Shown here: piece by piece, positions 23,470 to 36,997 of the stretch
Layout: every line of letters starts with the position of its first letter
Position numbering within the stretch: the first letter of the stretch is position 1
From: Homarus americanus
Taxonomy: Eukaryota > Arthropoda > Malacostraca > Decapoda > Nephropidae
Direction: 5' to 3'
Assembly (NCBI RefSeq): GCF_018991925.1
Contig: NW_024722158.1
Location: 3,722,058-3,786,057 of the forward strand
DNA length: 64,000 nt
Notes under the pieces: generated by a model
Database searches by the model: none
Told to the model about the DNA's origin: nothing
Seen by the model: the letters and a program-made list of their open reading frames with translations, nothing else
Position numbers and translations under genes: made by a program

Positions 23470-23615
23470 TCAGCAGTAGTCGATGTTCTGCCCTGCTGTT
23501 GCCTGAGTTATGAGGTCAACATGGTAGTCTGTTGCCAGGGTCAGGTCAGCCACACAGCCAGTCAGTCCAGGGGACCTGTACTCATTATGAGGTCCATGGA
23601 AAGTTTCCCGCCCAC
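23470..23615 (-). CDS. EGFLAM: Pikachurin-like exon N: LamG3 end and stop (residues 830-877)
   Basis: 146 nt after acceptor CCCCAG. Encodes GLTGCVADLTLATDYHVDL and ends GQNIDYC followed by TGA at 23472-23470. Cysteines 850 and 877 are the LamG disulfide pair. The DYH...GxNI..C ending is the best single argument for pikachurin over agrin. An ATTAAA lies on the minus strand about 100 nt downstream. Confidence 0.9.
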
Positions 23616-24770
23616 CTGGGGAAGATAATACGAGTAATTATTATCATTTCATCATCATCAGCTTACTAGCCGTTCGGGTGGTTGGTCTATCTAGTGTTAG
23701 TACAAGAGGAAACTGGAATCCGGAAAGGCTGTGATGTTTGGTAGTGAGGGTCACACTGGATAACACCCTTCTCACGTGTGTCTGGACCAAACAGGACTCC
23801 AACCCTTTACATGTTGGCAAGAGGTATACGTTAGCTTATGCTGTACTATACTGAATTCATGTTGTTCATAAGATGCTGTACACTAAAGTGATGAGACAGA
23901 TACAACTCATCACAACTAATTATCTATAAGAGATACACAGTTTAAGTGACATGTGCTTGAGGCTAACAACAATTCTAAACAATGATTATATGATTCCTTC
24001 ACTCCTGCCTGTCCTCCCCCAACACTCACACACACATGCATACAGTGTGATATAAATGCAAAGTGGAACAGCATTACATAACATTCTCTTCAATTTTAGG
24101 AGCATAATAACATATTATAATAATGTAAATAATTTTAGTTGATGAAACGAACATCCTCTTACCACAACACTACATTAAGCTTACCAATATATAGGGAGGT
24201 GTCAACGTTTAGCTGCACCAAGTCCCCAGGCGACACAACCACACTCTCCTCTCCATCATCCACAGACAAGCGTCCTTCCCTCTCGTACCTGTGAGACAAG
24301 ATTATTTACTCTTATATCATGGTGCTGTGTAAGTTATATAGTAATGGTAAATTAATATAATTTTCTTGCTATACTGAATAAACTTCTAAACCTTCATATT
24401 AATGTTTAGTGAATTATTGATGTTGTAAATATAGGTGTGCACTCACTCCAAATAGTATCTTAACAGAGAGGTCTGATGAAACTCAAAATGAATACCACTA
24501 CTCCTGTCTTGGTAGGTTAGTCAAAATTCTTCGTCTGTTGCGTCATATTGTTTCAGACTCTTTACACATTTAAATTCTCTCCCTTACCCTCCAAACTTTC
24601 TCTCCCTTTATTCTCCAAACATTCTGACTCCTGCCCTGCAAGCCTTCCCTCTTCTTCATTCCTCCAAACTTAAGCTCCTCTATCCTCCAAACCAAACACT
24701 GATAATACTCTTCACCATTTGCAAAAGATCTCAATCAATATCTCTCTCTCCTCTCTGTCTGTCTCTCCTC

Positions 24771-24801
<31 letters not shown>

Positions 24802-27800
24802 CTATCTGTATCTATCTGTTTATCGTTCTGTCTGTGTCTCTCTACCATCATCCTTTATAGATCACACACAACCTGTACTGACCTGTAGATCCTGACTGTG
24901 TGCCACTGGCCATCATCCAGACGACCACTACTGTTATAAATCAACTGGGCAAACCCTGACCCCAAGTTGTAGCGGAGTATGAGGCGTCCATTTTGTAACT
25001 CCAGGCTGAGCGAGTCTCCCAGAGGTGGCCCGAGGATGTCCCTGTTGTCGCCACCATCGTCCTCCTCCCCGGCCCACACCAGGAGGCCATCTGGGGTCAA
25101 GGCTCGGAACCGCAGCCACAGGTGTAGCTTATCACCAGACACTCTGAAAAAGACAGTATTTGCTTTAGCTTTCCTCAATGAATGAAAATAAAGAGAATGA
25201 TAGAAATATGTGTTGAAAAAGGATGAGAGTAAAGTTTACATTGTTTAAAAAGGAATAAATTCATCTGGAGACACTGAAGCACAAGTAATGGATAAAATAA
25301 AAATTTGTTAGACTGTGCATTGATGGACAAAAACTAAAGTACAAATACCGTATAACAATCTCACAACAATAGTATGTACAGTACACAGACATTGTCAGGA
25401 ACAGTTTACAATTTCCTCTTTCAAAAATACCTAAAGTTATTATAGTCTTTGTGAAGTGACAGTTGCATAAGACAGTAAAAGTGAATCATAGATCGTCCTA
25501 GGATTTCATACTGGTACTCACCGTTTCATGATCTCTGTGTCAGCATACTTGAGGAATGACCGCCCACTGAAGCTTGGAGTTGCAGCTTGCGTCACTACTC
25601 GACTCCTGCAATGCTCGTCCTTGAAGCCAAGAGGACAGCGGCAGGTGTACGTTGGTCCGTGAGGCTCACAGATGCCTCCATTGTCACAGGGACGCTGAGA
25701 GCACGGGTGACTGCAGGAATCTACGTTGCTTCCTGAGACGGCCCCGGAGACCAGGTGAATTGGTCGACCATTGAGCGCTAACTGTGACGGACACAACAAC
25801 ATGTTAGTGAAATACTGTACAGTACTTGGCTCTGGTACTGATGGTCTATAACTGTTGCCTCCTTTGGGTGTGCAGTAATCAAAGAGCTGAACATTTGCTT
25901 TTTTTGAGAGTTGTTGCATATCTAATTTTATGTAATACTGTATGGTACTGTACTGTACTCTGATTCTTATATGATGCTGAATGACTTTGGGTTATAACAG
26001 TCAAAATAAAATAGAACTTGAACAAATAATATCACCAAACATAATGATCTGACCTTCTGTATACAGCCAGTAAATGACTGTGATGCTGGCAGGATGGGCT
26101 GTGAGGTGGATGTGGGCGGGATACCTCCGAGGTAGAGTGGATGAGAGAGAGACAACATGGTGAAGCCACCAGGAGTCAGTCCACTCACTACAGGTTGGTC
26201 GTCCACATACAGCCATGCCCAGCGACCTGTTCGTGACACTCGTGCCGAGTGCCAGATACCGGGACGGATTGGGTACACTGACCTGAATGAGACATTTTGA
26301 TGAGATTGAGATAAGTTAAACATTAAGTGGACAACAGTACTTATAAACTCAAAACGATGCCAATTTTCACACAGTCTTGAGGTAATAAGATTAAAAAGTT
26401 TGTCTGGTTCTCACTTACCTGAGAGTCAAAATACCAGAACCAAGATCAATGGTAAAGAGGACATGAGCCTGGGACAGCGTGAGGGCTATGAAGTCCCCCG
26501 TGCCATCAGACCGGTGGCTCTCGTACAGGAGGACTCCATCAGTTGACGCTGCACGGAACACCAACTCCAGCTCCAGCCATGACAACACAGAACCTCCCAG
26601 TGCAGGGAACATAAGGTGTGACGACCCATTAAAGGAAGGAACCTGATGATAAAATGAAAAAAAAAAAAAAATCAAAACAAGTAAACCCTATCATATCTAT
26701 TCCCATTTACAACCACAACTAACTTAACTAAAATATATTCCAAGATCCTCAAGTTTCACAAGTTTAATTTTTTGTTTCCATGTTTTAAAAAATTATTAGC
26801 AAAATTTTCACCAATAACTTACCTCAAGGTTGAGTTGCTTTTCACAGAAGTCTCCAGCATAGCCTAATGGACAGAGGCAGACGGGGACAGGTGGTGGCGG
26901 GGCAAAGAACGGGGGAGGAGTTGGGGTTGTAGTCACCGCTGAGAGGTTCTTGGTGTCTTGGGTAGAGGCCACACACTTCCCTCCATGCTGACACTCTACC
27001 TCACTACATGCATCACCAATACACTCAGCTGATTGGTAAGGAAGGATTCAGTTATGCATTAAATAATAAACTATAATAATAACAGAAGGATCAGTTATGT
27101 TCTTAAAAGCAATATGGTAAAGAATGTTTAGTGAAAGTGTCCTTAATATAAACCTTGATTACCTACATTATACTGTATACGTATTTACGAGCTTACTTGG
27201 TGTGAAATTCTTATAAGACTTTAAAACATGAGAGGAGGAAAATATAGGACAGTGTTATGTGAGAACATTACAGCAGGACATATGTGGTGAGGCAGCTTGA
27301 CGGAGGAACAGTGAGGCAGCTTGAGGGAGGAACAGTTTGAGGCAGTTTGGGGGTGGGAGTAACAGTGTGAGGCAGCTTGAGGGAGGGAGTAACAGTGTGA
27401 GGCAGCTTGAGGGAGTAACAGTGTGAGGCAGCTTGAGGGAGGGAGTAACAGTGTGAGGCAGCTTGAGGGAGGGAGTAACAGTTTGAGGCAGCTTGAGGGA
27501 GGGAGTAACAGTGTGAGGCAGCTTGAGGGGGGGAGGAACAGTGTGAGGGAGAATCATAATTGTCACCATACAGTACAGTGCAGTGGAAGATGGCTTATAG
27601 AAGCAAAGTATAAAGAAATGGAAACCAATTTACTCATTTGTATGTCTTGAAGAATTGTCAAGTGCAACAGAAGCAGCTTGTAACTCCCTGATAAATCTCT
27701 CACTCATTATATTTCTTCAATTTTTACATAGGATATGTGATAATATTTTTTTGTATACTGTGAGGTGAGATGAAGAAATATGCTGAGGGACACTAAAGGA

Positions 27801-30800
27801 GAAGTACTGAAGTCTGTTAATAAAGTGATAATGCACACTTGCTCATGACCTGGAAAGTCGCTAACAGCTTGGATGAACTCTGTCAACTCTATTAACTTAA
27901 AATACAAGTAAATATCAGCTTATAATTTAGTTACACTGTATGTTAGTTAAGAATACTTTTTAAAATGACCTTAAAAGGCACTTTTATTGCAGCTTACATA
28001 CAGTCAAGATAAGACAATAACCATCATAACTTAATTTCAACAGTTTACCAGGACTGTCTAATAGGCAGTTAATGGAAAATCACACAGAAAATAATATATT
28101 CTAACAGCCCACAGATCTTACTTAAATAATACAATAAAAATTATCACTAAATTACTTCAATTTAATCAACCATGACTGTATAAAACTGTGTTTAAGTTGG
28201 TGAAGCACTTCACAGTGTACAGTTTTGTCTGTGAATAATTTATCAAAATGTTTGTCATTTCTTTATTCAACCTCACAACTCACTTAGGCCCCAGCCATCC
28301 AGGGCGGCGTAGTCTGACGGCAAGTTTGGTTCCCTAAGAGGATCACTTTTTCGAAAACGGTAGACGTGGTCATTGACCTGAAGTCGCCTCACACACCCTT
28401 GAAGGCCGGTGGTTACCCCGAGTCTTGGAGCGAGGGACGTCAGGTTGTTGGAGCCGCCCACGTAGAGTGGCTCACGGAAGGTGATGCGGGAGAACAAACC
28501 CTGAAAGTATGTAATGATTAAAAACACAAATAGAGAATAAAACTAATCAGTATTTTTAATTTGCAATTTATAATTTTCACCACTTGTCAGTTTACTTGCC
28601 ATTCAGGTGGTTGGTCTGTTCTGTTATGACCTTCATTATCCAGTGTTAGTACAGTACAGTACAAAGTTGGAGTAAGGTACCAGAGAAAACCTGCCATGTT
28701 TGGTAGGATACATAGACAGTGTAGACATACAAAAAAGTACATAGACAGTGGAGGTGTACAAACCCCATACATAGACAGTGTAGGTGTACAAACCCCATAC
28801 ATAGACAGTGTAGGTATACAAACCCCATACATAGACAGTGTAGGTATACAAACCCCATACATAGACAGTGTAGGTATACAAACCCCATACATAGACAGTG
28901 TAGGTATACAAACCCCATACATAGACAGTGTAGGTATACAATTGATGGTAAAAAGTTCAGTTGATTTAAGCAAGGACCTCATGAGGAGTCGGGATGACTT
29001 AACGAATTAGAATAAATCAATAAAATATATAAAGAATACAGATAAATAAATACTGTATGTGATGTAGATATCAACAAGAATATCAATGATTTTGTTAGCA
29101 CACATTAAACTCACTACATAAAGAACATTAATATAAACATCTGTTGTGTAAAATATCCAGTACATGTGTGGGCAAGAGGCTCTCCTTGATCAAAGTGACT
29201 TAATGTTTACCTTCCCTGGCCCTCCTACCCATATAGTTCCTCATTAATGTACTCTATGTCTCCATTGTGTACATTATACTATACCAAATCCTCTTCACCA
29301 CTGATAGGCCTGTTAGCCACTTGGATGGTTAGTCATGTCTATGTTACACACTGATGGCAAGTACTGGACATGTACAGGCTCTAAAATGCACCAGAACGTG
29401 TGTTAATGTTGGTCGAGTCTGTCCTTAAATGAGCTCACACTTGGTGCCGTCACAACACACTCTGGCGGGTTATTCCAAGAGTTCACAACTTAACCAGTTT
29501 CAAGGTTCCACCTGTAACTCCTGGTGGGGGACTGCCTGTACCCCATGCCCTCCCACCCTACCTACATTGTCCTCATGGCTGACTATATTTGTTAGGTCCC
29601 AAATTTTAAAAAAATTGGTTATTATTCGGTTAAGCACATATTCAAATCAAACAGAAGCACTTACTTTTATTCAATTTTTGCCTCATATATACATTCCTCA
29701 ACCCTTGAAGCCTCTTGGAAACGTTTTTCTTTCAGAAAAATCGCACAGGTGAGGAACGCCTAAGAAATTAGATCAATAAATCTCCACCCGCGTTTTCTAC
29801 CCTGCTGGGGTTAGGCGAGGTTAGGTTAAGGTAGGTTAATTTAGTGAAAGCTAGGGGTCTAGAAACTTGGCTTCTGATGTATTGTACTGTACAGTATCTG
29901 GACGTATTTTGTTCAGATCTCACCTTCGTTTTTGATAGAAAATATCCATTTTTGATCAAGGATGACTTGCTTCTTTAAAAAAAAAAACAGATGCATTTCC
30001 CATGGAAACGAAGGTCAGATCTGATAAAAATACATCAGAAATCAAACATCGCGTGAAAAAATTCGAGGGTGTGTTAAAATGAATACAGGTAATTACAAAA
30101 AAAAATAAAATCAATAAAATAAAAACAAATAAAAAAGTAAGAAAGCCTCAATTTGAAATGACTAAAGGTCCAGCCACTTCACCATCAGGGTGTTTAACTA
30201 TCTGTATCAGTTGAAATAATCGAGGATTCTTAATCTTCACGAGATCCCACCCCGCTACTGACCTCTGAGCGACCCTGGATGTGGTGACCATCATTGAGCT
30301 GAAGCCACACGTCCCAGCGGTGACGGTAGACAGTCAGACGGTTCCACTCGCCCATATGAACCTCTTCTGGTGACCTGACTGACCCGGCCCCTGACCCACA
30401 GTCCCATCTGGAGAGAAGAGTTACAATAAATATCAAGAGATAATCCCACCTTTATAAACATTAGACATAGAGTGTTAGTGGTGTCATATAGAGGCTGTGT
30501 GATCGCTGAGGGAGAAATGAGTTAAGGTTCAGAACTCTATACAGTGTTCATGTATATATGAGAAGACAGAGCATAAAAAATATAATTACTTTACTATACA
30601 GTTTACCATTTTTGTCGGAAACTTGTATATTTTTCGGGTTTTTCTGAATTTCATTTTCAGGCTTGGTTCTTTAGGTTCCTCTATTTTTGTTATTTTATTT
30701 TTTGTTCTGTCCTGTTGGGTTAGGTTGAGTTTACACACGGAGATCCAAGGGGCTATAGAGGTTAGGTCAGGTCCTTCTGGTTTCTCTGGTTAGGTTAGGC

Positions 30801-33800
30801 TAGGTTAAAAATGAATATTGTACTGACACTTGAGTCGTTAGATTAAATACTTGATTACTTTGGGGGGTTGGCAAATATTTATTTCCTCCACCATTTTTGG
30901 GATGTCCTTGATAAACTGAAAACTTTTCTTCTATTGAAAAGTTTCCTAACTACTGTACACTCTTTAACCCTAGCACCTGTTATTAAATATTGACTTTCCT
31001 GTAATAATTAGGTTAGGTTAGGTATAGTTTATTTTTGTCAGTGGCTTACCCCACAATTTCCCTCTATTTCAAAGCTTGGCCCACTTTGTTTGATCAAAAT
31101 TGCATCCTTTTATAGTGAATTCGAAATATAAAGAAAAAATAAAAACTTCCAAAAATACACATTCCCAACATTACCGATTTTTTTTTTGCTCTATCTCCCT
31201 ATTAAATTTACCTTATTCTTTAGCTTGTAAATTCTCGTTAACATCTCGAAAAACTGATATATGAATTTAGGTAGTTAGTGGGGATATAATTATTACTACT
31301 ACTGCTATTCTTCTAATACAGTGTATCAATACTACGACTACTACTGCTGTACTACAACAACTACTACTACGATTACTACAACAACTACTACTACTATACT
31401 GCTACAACAACTACTACTACCGCTACTACCACCATAGGCCAAGGTACAGCAGGTAGGGTGAAGGAACACTTTACCTGAACTCCACATAGCTGCCAACGAG
31501 CACAGCGGCCATGAAGTCACCCGTCAGGTCATCATTCTCTCCTGACACCAGCAGAACGCCGTCAGCAGTCTCTGGCTTGAACTCTAGTGTCAGCTGTACA
31601 TCCCTGTATGCCTCTCGGAGCGGTGCAAACCCGACCCAGGACGACCCATGGAAACGGGCCGTCTCTATCTGTGAACCTGTGGGAGAGGACAGGTGTGGGT
31701 GGGTCCTAAGGCTTCCCCATCTCCCAACTCAAGTCTTCCCCACCTTACCATTAAAGGCTTCCCCACCTCCCAACTGAAGGCTAACAGATGACCTACGAAC
31801 AACGAAATGAAAGTCACCAGCAATATTTATCAGCTGTGAGGGGAGGAGGAGAAGGCACTGTTGGGATGTGTGACTTGTGAGGGTGACAGATGGTGGTGTT
31901 GGTTATTGTGTGTGTGTGTGTGATCCTTGCTCTGTAGTTCAGGTCAGGTTACAAGCACTCACCATAATTAATGACCTCCTTCATCAAATTACAATTAAAA
32001 AAATTATTTTGCCTTGAAAAGTTTAAGAAAATAGCAGAAACTACTGTATACGAGTATATAATTTTGTTTTCTTTATATCAGGGAACAGCATCAAGTATTA
32101 TAACACAGTCTTCTGTGAGTGAGTGACCCCTATGACCTACCTGGGTGGCAGTACCTTCCAGCTCGCCCCAGAGGGCACATACATCGTGGCACTCCAGCCT
32201 GGACGTCTACTTGGCACCTCCCAGAGCCACACTCCAGTTGGCACTGTAACAACAACGTCACGAGAATTTATATTACTTGCGCTGTAAAATTAAGAAAGGG
32301 GATGAGACATCATTATTACAGTGTGTCACGACCTGTCCTGCTGATGACGTCATCTGTCCCGTTATAATATTAGTAATAACAACAATAATAATAATAATAA
32401 TATTAATAATAATAATAATAATGATAATAATAATTATAATAATAATAATAATAATAATAATTATTATTATTATTAGTGTTATTACCATTGTTATTATTAT
32501 TATAACTGTTATTACCTTACCAGAGAGAAGGTGAGACAGAGACCTACCAGGGAGGTGAGACTCTCAGTGGCCTGCAGGTTAGGTACTTCAGACGGGACCT
32601 TCTGCTCCAGGTTGGGCCCAGGAGAAGTGTGGGGGTGGAATGGATCTCTTGAGTCTATCTCCAAGAAGGTCTCCGGGCCGGTCTCCTCCTCAGCTCCTAG
32701 GTTCTCCAGCAGGGTCTCTCGCTCCGTCTTGTATCTGTGGAGATCAATATAGGGTTAGGTAAAGCTATTGTCGTGGTAGTTAAATGTTTGTTTGTTATTA
32801 GTTATGTATTTAACGCGTTGTAAAGAAATATTTCAATGGTGTGTTATATTTTATTTTCTTAATTAGTAGTTAGAGAGAGAGAGAGAGAGAGAGAGAGACT
32901 CACTTGTCATAGTTTAATATATCAGCTCTGTCAATCAACTGGTTATAGTCAATCTCTTGGTTATACACTTGATTGGGGCCAGATTGGTACCTGGCAGCGT
33001 GTGGACCACCGACCTCGGATTCGCCAAGCTGATACGACCCGGCAGAATCCGATTGGTAGTCGTTGTCGTCCAGTACAGCCACGAAGGACGCCTCTTTTTC
33101 ATACAATATTGACGAGTCGAGCTTGGTGTAGTTCAGCCCTGTGGAGGGTGAAATGTTACCATCATCATCATCAACATCTATTATTATTATTATTGGTATT
33201 ATTACAAACGGTATTATATTTTTTCTTATTCTTGTAGTTATTAGTTATAAATATTATAATACATAACACTTAAACACTCGAGTCAGTCAGTCAGTCAGTT
33301 AGACATAGCATACATAGAGAGACTGACGCAGGTGAAATACGATGTGAACACACAAACAAACATCCATTTAATGATCCCTAGAGAACCTGCTGAGGTGCCA
33401 CTACCCCCTGAGGTGCCACTGTATTCCTCTGAGGTGCCACTACCCCCTGAGGTGCCACTACCCCATGAGGTGCCACTACCCTCTGAGGTGCCACTACCCT
33501 CCTCTGAGGTGCCACTACCCTCTGAGGTGCCACTACCCCTGAGGTGCCACTACCCTCTGAGGTGCCACTACTCCCTCTGAGGTGCCACTACCCCTCTGAG
33601 GTGCCACATCACCTCTGAGGCACCACTACCCTCTGAGCCACTACCCCCTGAGGTGCCACTCACTCCCTCTGAGGTGCCACTACTCCCTGAGGTGCCACCA
33701 TTCTCTGCCACACCCTCTGAGGTGCCACTACCCCGAGATGCCACTACCCCCCCGAGGTGCCACTACTCCCCCTGAGGTGCCACTACCTGAGGTGCCACTA

Positions 33801-34323
33801 GGTCCCCTGAGGTGCCACCCCCTGAGGTGCCACTACCCCTGAGGTGCCACTACCCCTCTGGAGGTGCCACTACACCTCCTGAGGTGCCACTATGCATCTT
33901 CAATCACTAAAGATACTGTACAACACAGAGAGAGAGAGAGGGCCAGCATTGTGACTGGAGTTATTCACATATTCAATCTTGGTGTCCCATTGTTAGTTTC
34001 AGCCAGACCTGATGACGCCCTTCCTCCTTCCCCTCACCCCTACACTCCTTGGTGATGTGGTGTTGGGATAGTGGTGTGGTAGTGTGGTGTGGTGGTGCAG
34101 TCAGACAGTGAGAGTTGCGTCTTGGTAGGAATGAACTGAATACAGGAGGGCGAGGGATGGTGGGGGTAGTGGGGGGCCGGGGGTGGGGTTAAAGGGCTGG
34201 GGGGTGGGGTACCTCACTGCACCTGACTGAGACTCGTGTACCTGGAGGCTGGGGTCCCACTTTGACTGAGGGAGAGCATTAGAGTAGTGGGGTAAACTTT
34301 TGTGCAGTTTTGTGTCGTTAGTG

Positions 34324-34393
<70 letters not shown>

Positions 34394-35873
34394 ATCGGAC
34401 GAGTATCATGATTTATGGTGATTATAGCCTGTGGGAATGTATGATGGCGGAGGGAGGGATAGAGAGATAGGGAGAATAGGAGGAGAGGAGGGGACAAGGA
34501 GAGGAGAGGGAGGGAGAGAGGAGTGGGGGTGATGAGAGGGGGAGTGGGAGAGTGATGAGAGGGAGTGAGAGAGGAGGGGGGTGATGAGAGGGAGGGAGAG
34601 AGGAGTGGGGGGAGAGGGAGGAGAGAGGAGTGGGGGATGAGAGGGAGGGGAGAGAGGAGGGAGGTAGGGAGGGAGGGAGAGAGGCGGGGGGTGATGAGAG
34701 GAGGAGAGAGGGTGAGTGTGGTAGGTGAGGTAGTGTGTGTGTGTGTAGCTGAGGTGAGGTAGTGTGTGTGTGTGGTGTGAGGGTGAGGTAGTGTGTGTGT
34801 GTGTGTGTGGGTCGAGGGTGTGTGTGTGTGTGGTCGAAGGTGAGGTAGTGTGTGTGTGTGGTCGAGGGTGAGGTAGTGTGTGTGGTCGAGGGTGAGGTAG
34901 GTCACACTCGACCCCGGGGCAGTGTAGGCTATTCCCTTTAGTTAAGTCATGTTGGCCAGCGTTCATTGACATGCCTAGTTTATACTCTCTCTCTCTCTCT
35001 TCCAGACTATCAAGGGCTGCATCATGGCTGTTGTACATGTATTGAGATGTTGTACTAAAAAGCGGAAGTGGGTTGTATATGTACTGCACAAGACACATGG
35101 TATATGTTCGTGTGTGTGTGTGCCCAGGTAATGGCGGGTTGTGTTGACGCGAGGACCTTCACATTACAGAGGTCGCCAGCTTCTGTTTCAAGCGTGTACA
35201 TGTACTCCAAACGTGGTGTACATGACCGGTGGAGTACACGATATTACACACCAAATAACAATAACAACCGAATGAACACTATATGTAGGTAAAATATGTA
35301 CAGTACCCTAGATACATATTGGTCAACTATGTACACACACACACACACAGGTATTAAATGAACACCTTTACACCAGGACTCACTGACAGCCACAGATTGG
35401 CCGCACATCACGAGGGTGGATTAGCCAATTTGGTGAGTGAAAAGATTGACAGCCCCTCCTGTCACTCTTAATCCCTGGGGCCTTGTGCACCAATCACAGC
35501 GCTTATTGGGAGTTGTAAACCAATCATAGAGCTCCCTGGGGACTTGGGCACCAATCATAGCGATATTAATGGGTAAAATGAAGGGCAAAGGGATAATGGT
35601 AGATATTAATAGGTCAAATTTGGCGTAGGGGATAATGGTAGAGATGATAATGGGTATTACTGAGGGCAGGAAAGTCAAAGCAAGGTAGAGATTGAGCTTG
35701 AGAATAAAATAAAAAGTTGTGGTCCCCAACATCTGGGAGGATTGGTGAAGACAGGTCAGTGGTGGAGGGCTGTGGTCGCCAACCCTCAGAGACAGGTAAA
35801 TGATAGTAACCATGACAGTTACCTCATTAGGATGATAGACGTTAATTAAACAGTAAAATGTATTAGAAATTGT

Positions 35874-35923
<50 letters not shown>

Positions 35924-36936
35924 CGTTAAAACTATCTCTTAATTAACAGCGGCAACAACAAAACAGTTTACGCACCGCCGCCCATTTTTCCCACGCCCAC
36001 TATGCATATGTAATTAGTGTGTCGTCAACTGAGTCAGACCCTCAACTCGTGAATTTCCCTGCCACCCACCCCGCCACCCTCCCTGCCACCCGCCCCGCTA
36101 CCCTTCCGGCCACCCACCCCGCCACCCTCCCGGCCACCCACCCCGCCATACATAGAGACCTGAGAATGAAACCCATCAACCAGCAGCTGCACACCCTGGC
36201 CAACAGAGTCTGGCAAAAGATAGAACGATCAGAGCAAGAACTCCTTCAAAGACTCCCACCAGATAACGACAACAACCATACAACCATACACGGCCAGGCA
36301 ATGACAACCTTCCTAGACCAACATCCGCCAGTAGGGTCGGCGGGAATATGAAATAAGGCCCTTTAAAACACCCATGGATGGATGTCTAGTCCCTGTACCG
36401 ACAGACAATAAATAACCCATGACACAACCCCAACACACTATTAGCTTAGCTAGGCGGTCAGCCCGCCCTCTCTTACCTCCTCCTAAACTTCTTCAATTTC
36501 TGAACTATAACTTCCTTCTCCCACCTCTCATCTTCTTCACCCTCCTTTCTCTAAAAAAAAAAAAACACCCAGCCACCCACCCTGCCACCCTCCCTGCCAC
36601 TCACCCCTGCCACCCTCCCTGCCACTCACCCCCACCCTCCCCTGCCACTCACCCCGCCACCCCCCCTTCAACCCTCCACATCAAACTCCTCGGTAACATT
36701 AACACGGACACAAATTAACTGTTTCCTCATGAACAAGACGCCTGCCTGTAATAATTTAAACGTCTATATTATTAACGTTTTAAAGGTATATTAACTGTAT
36801 GGTATATTAAGTCGAAATTAATTTTTATAATTTATTGTTTAATAAGTAAGAATTAATTTATATCATTTATTACCTTTGGCCACCATGATACTTATGATTT
36901 ATTTAACCTTGATTATTATTAACCTGCCTGATCCAC

Positions 36937-36997
<61 letters not shown>

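Noticed and set aside
28711..28941. Array of 30-bp repeats considered as CRISPR-like
   Set aside because: Units are head to tail without distinct spacers, no Cas genes are present and the host is eukaryotic.
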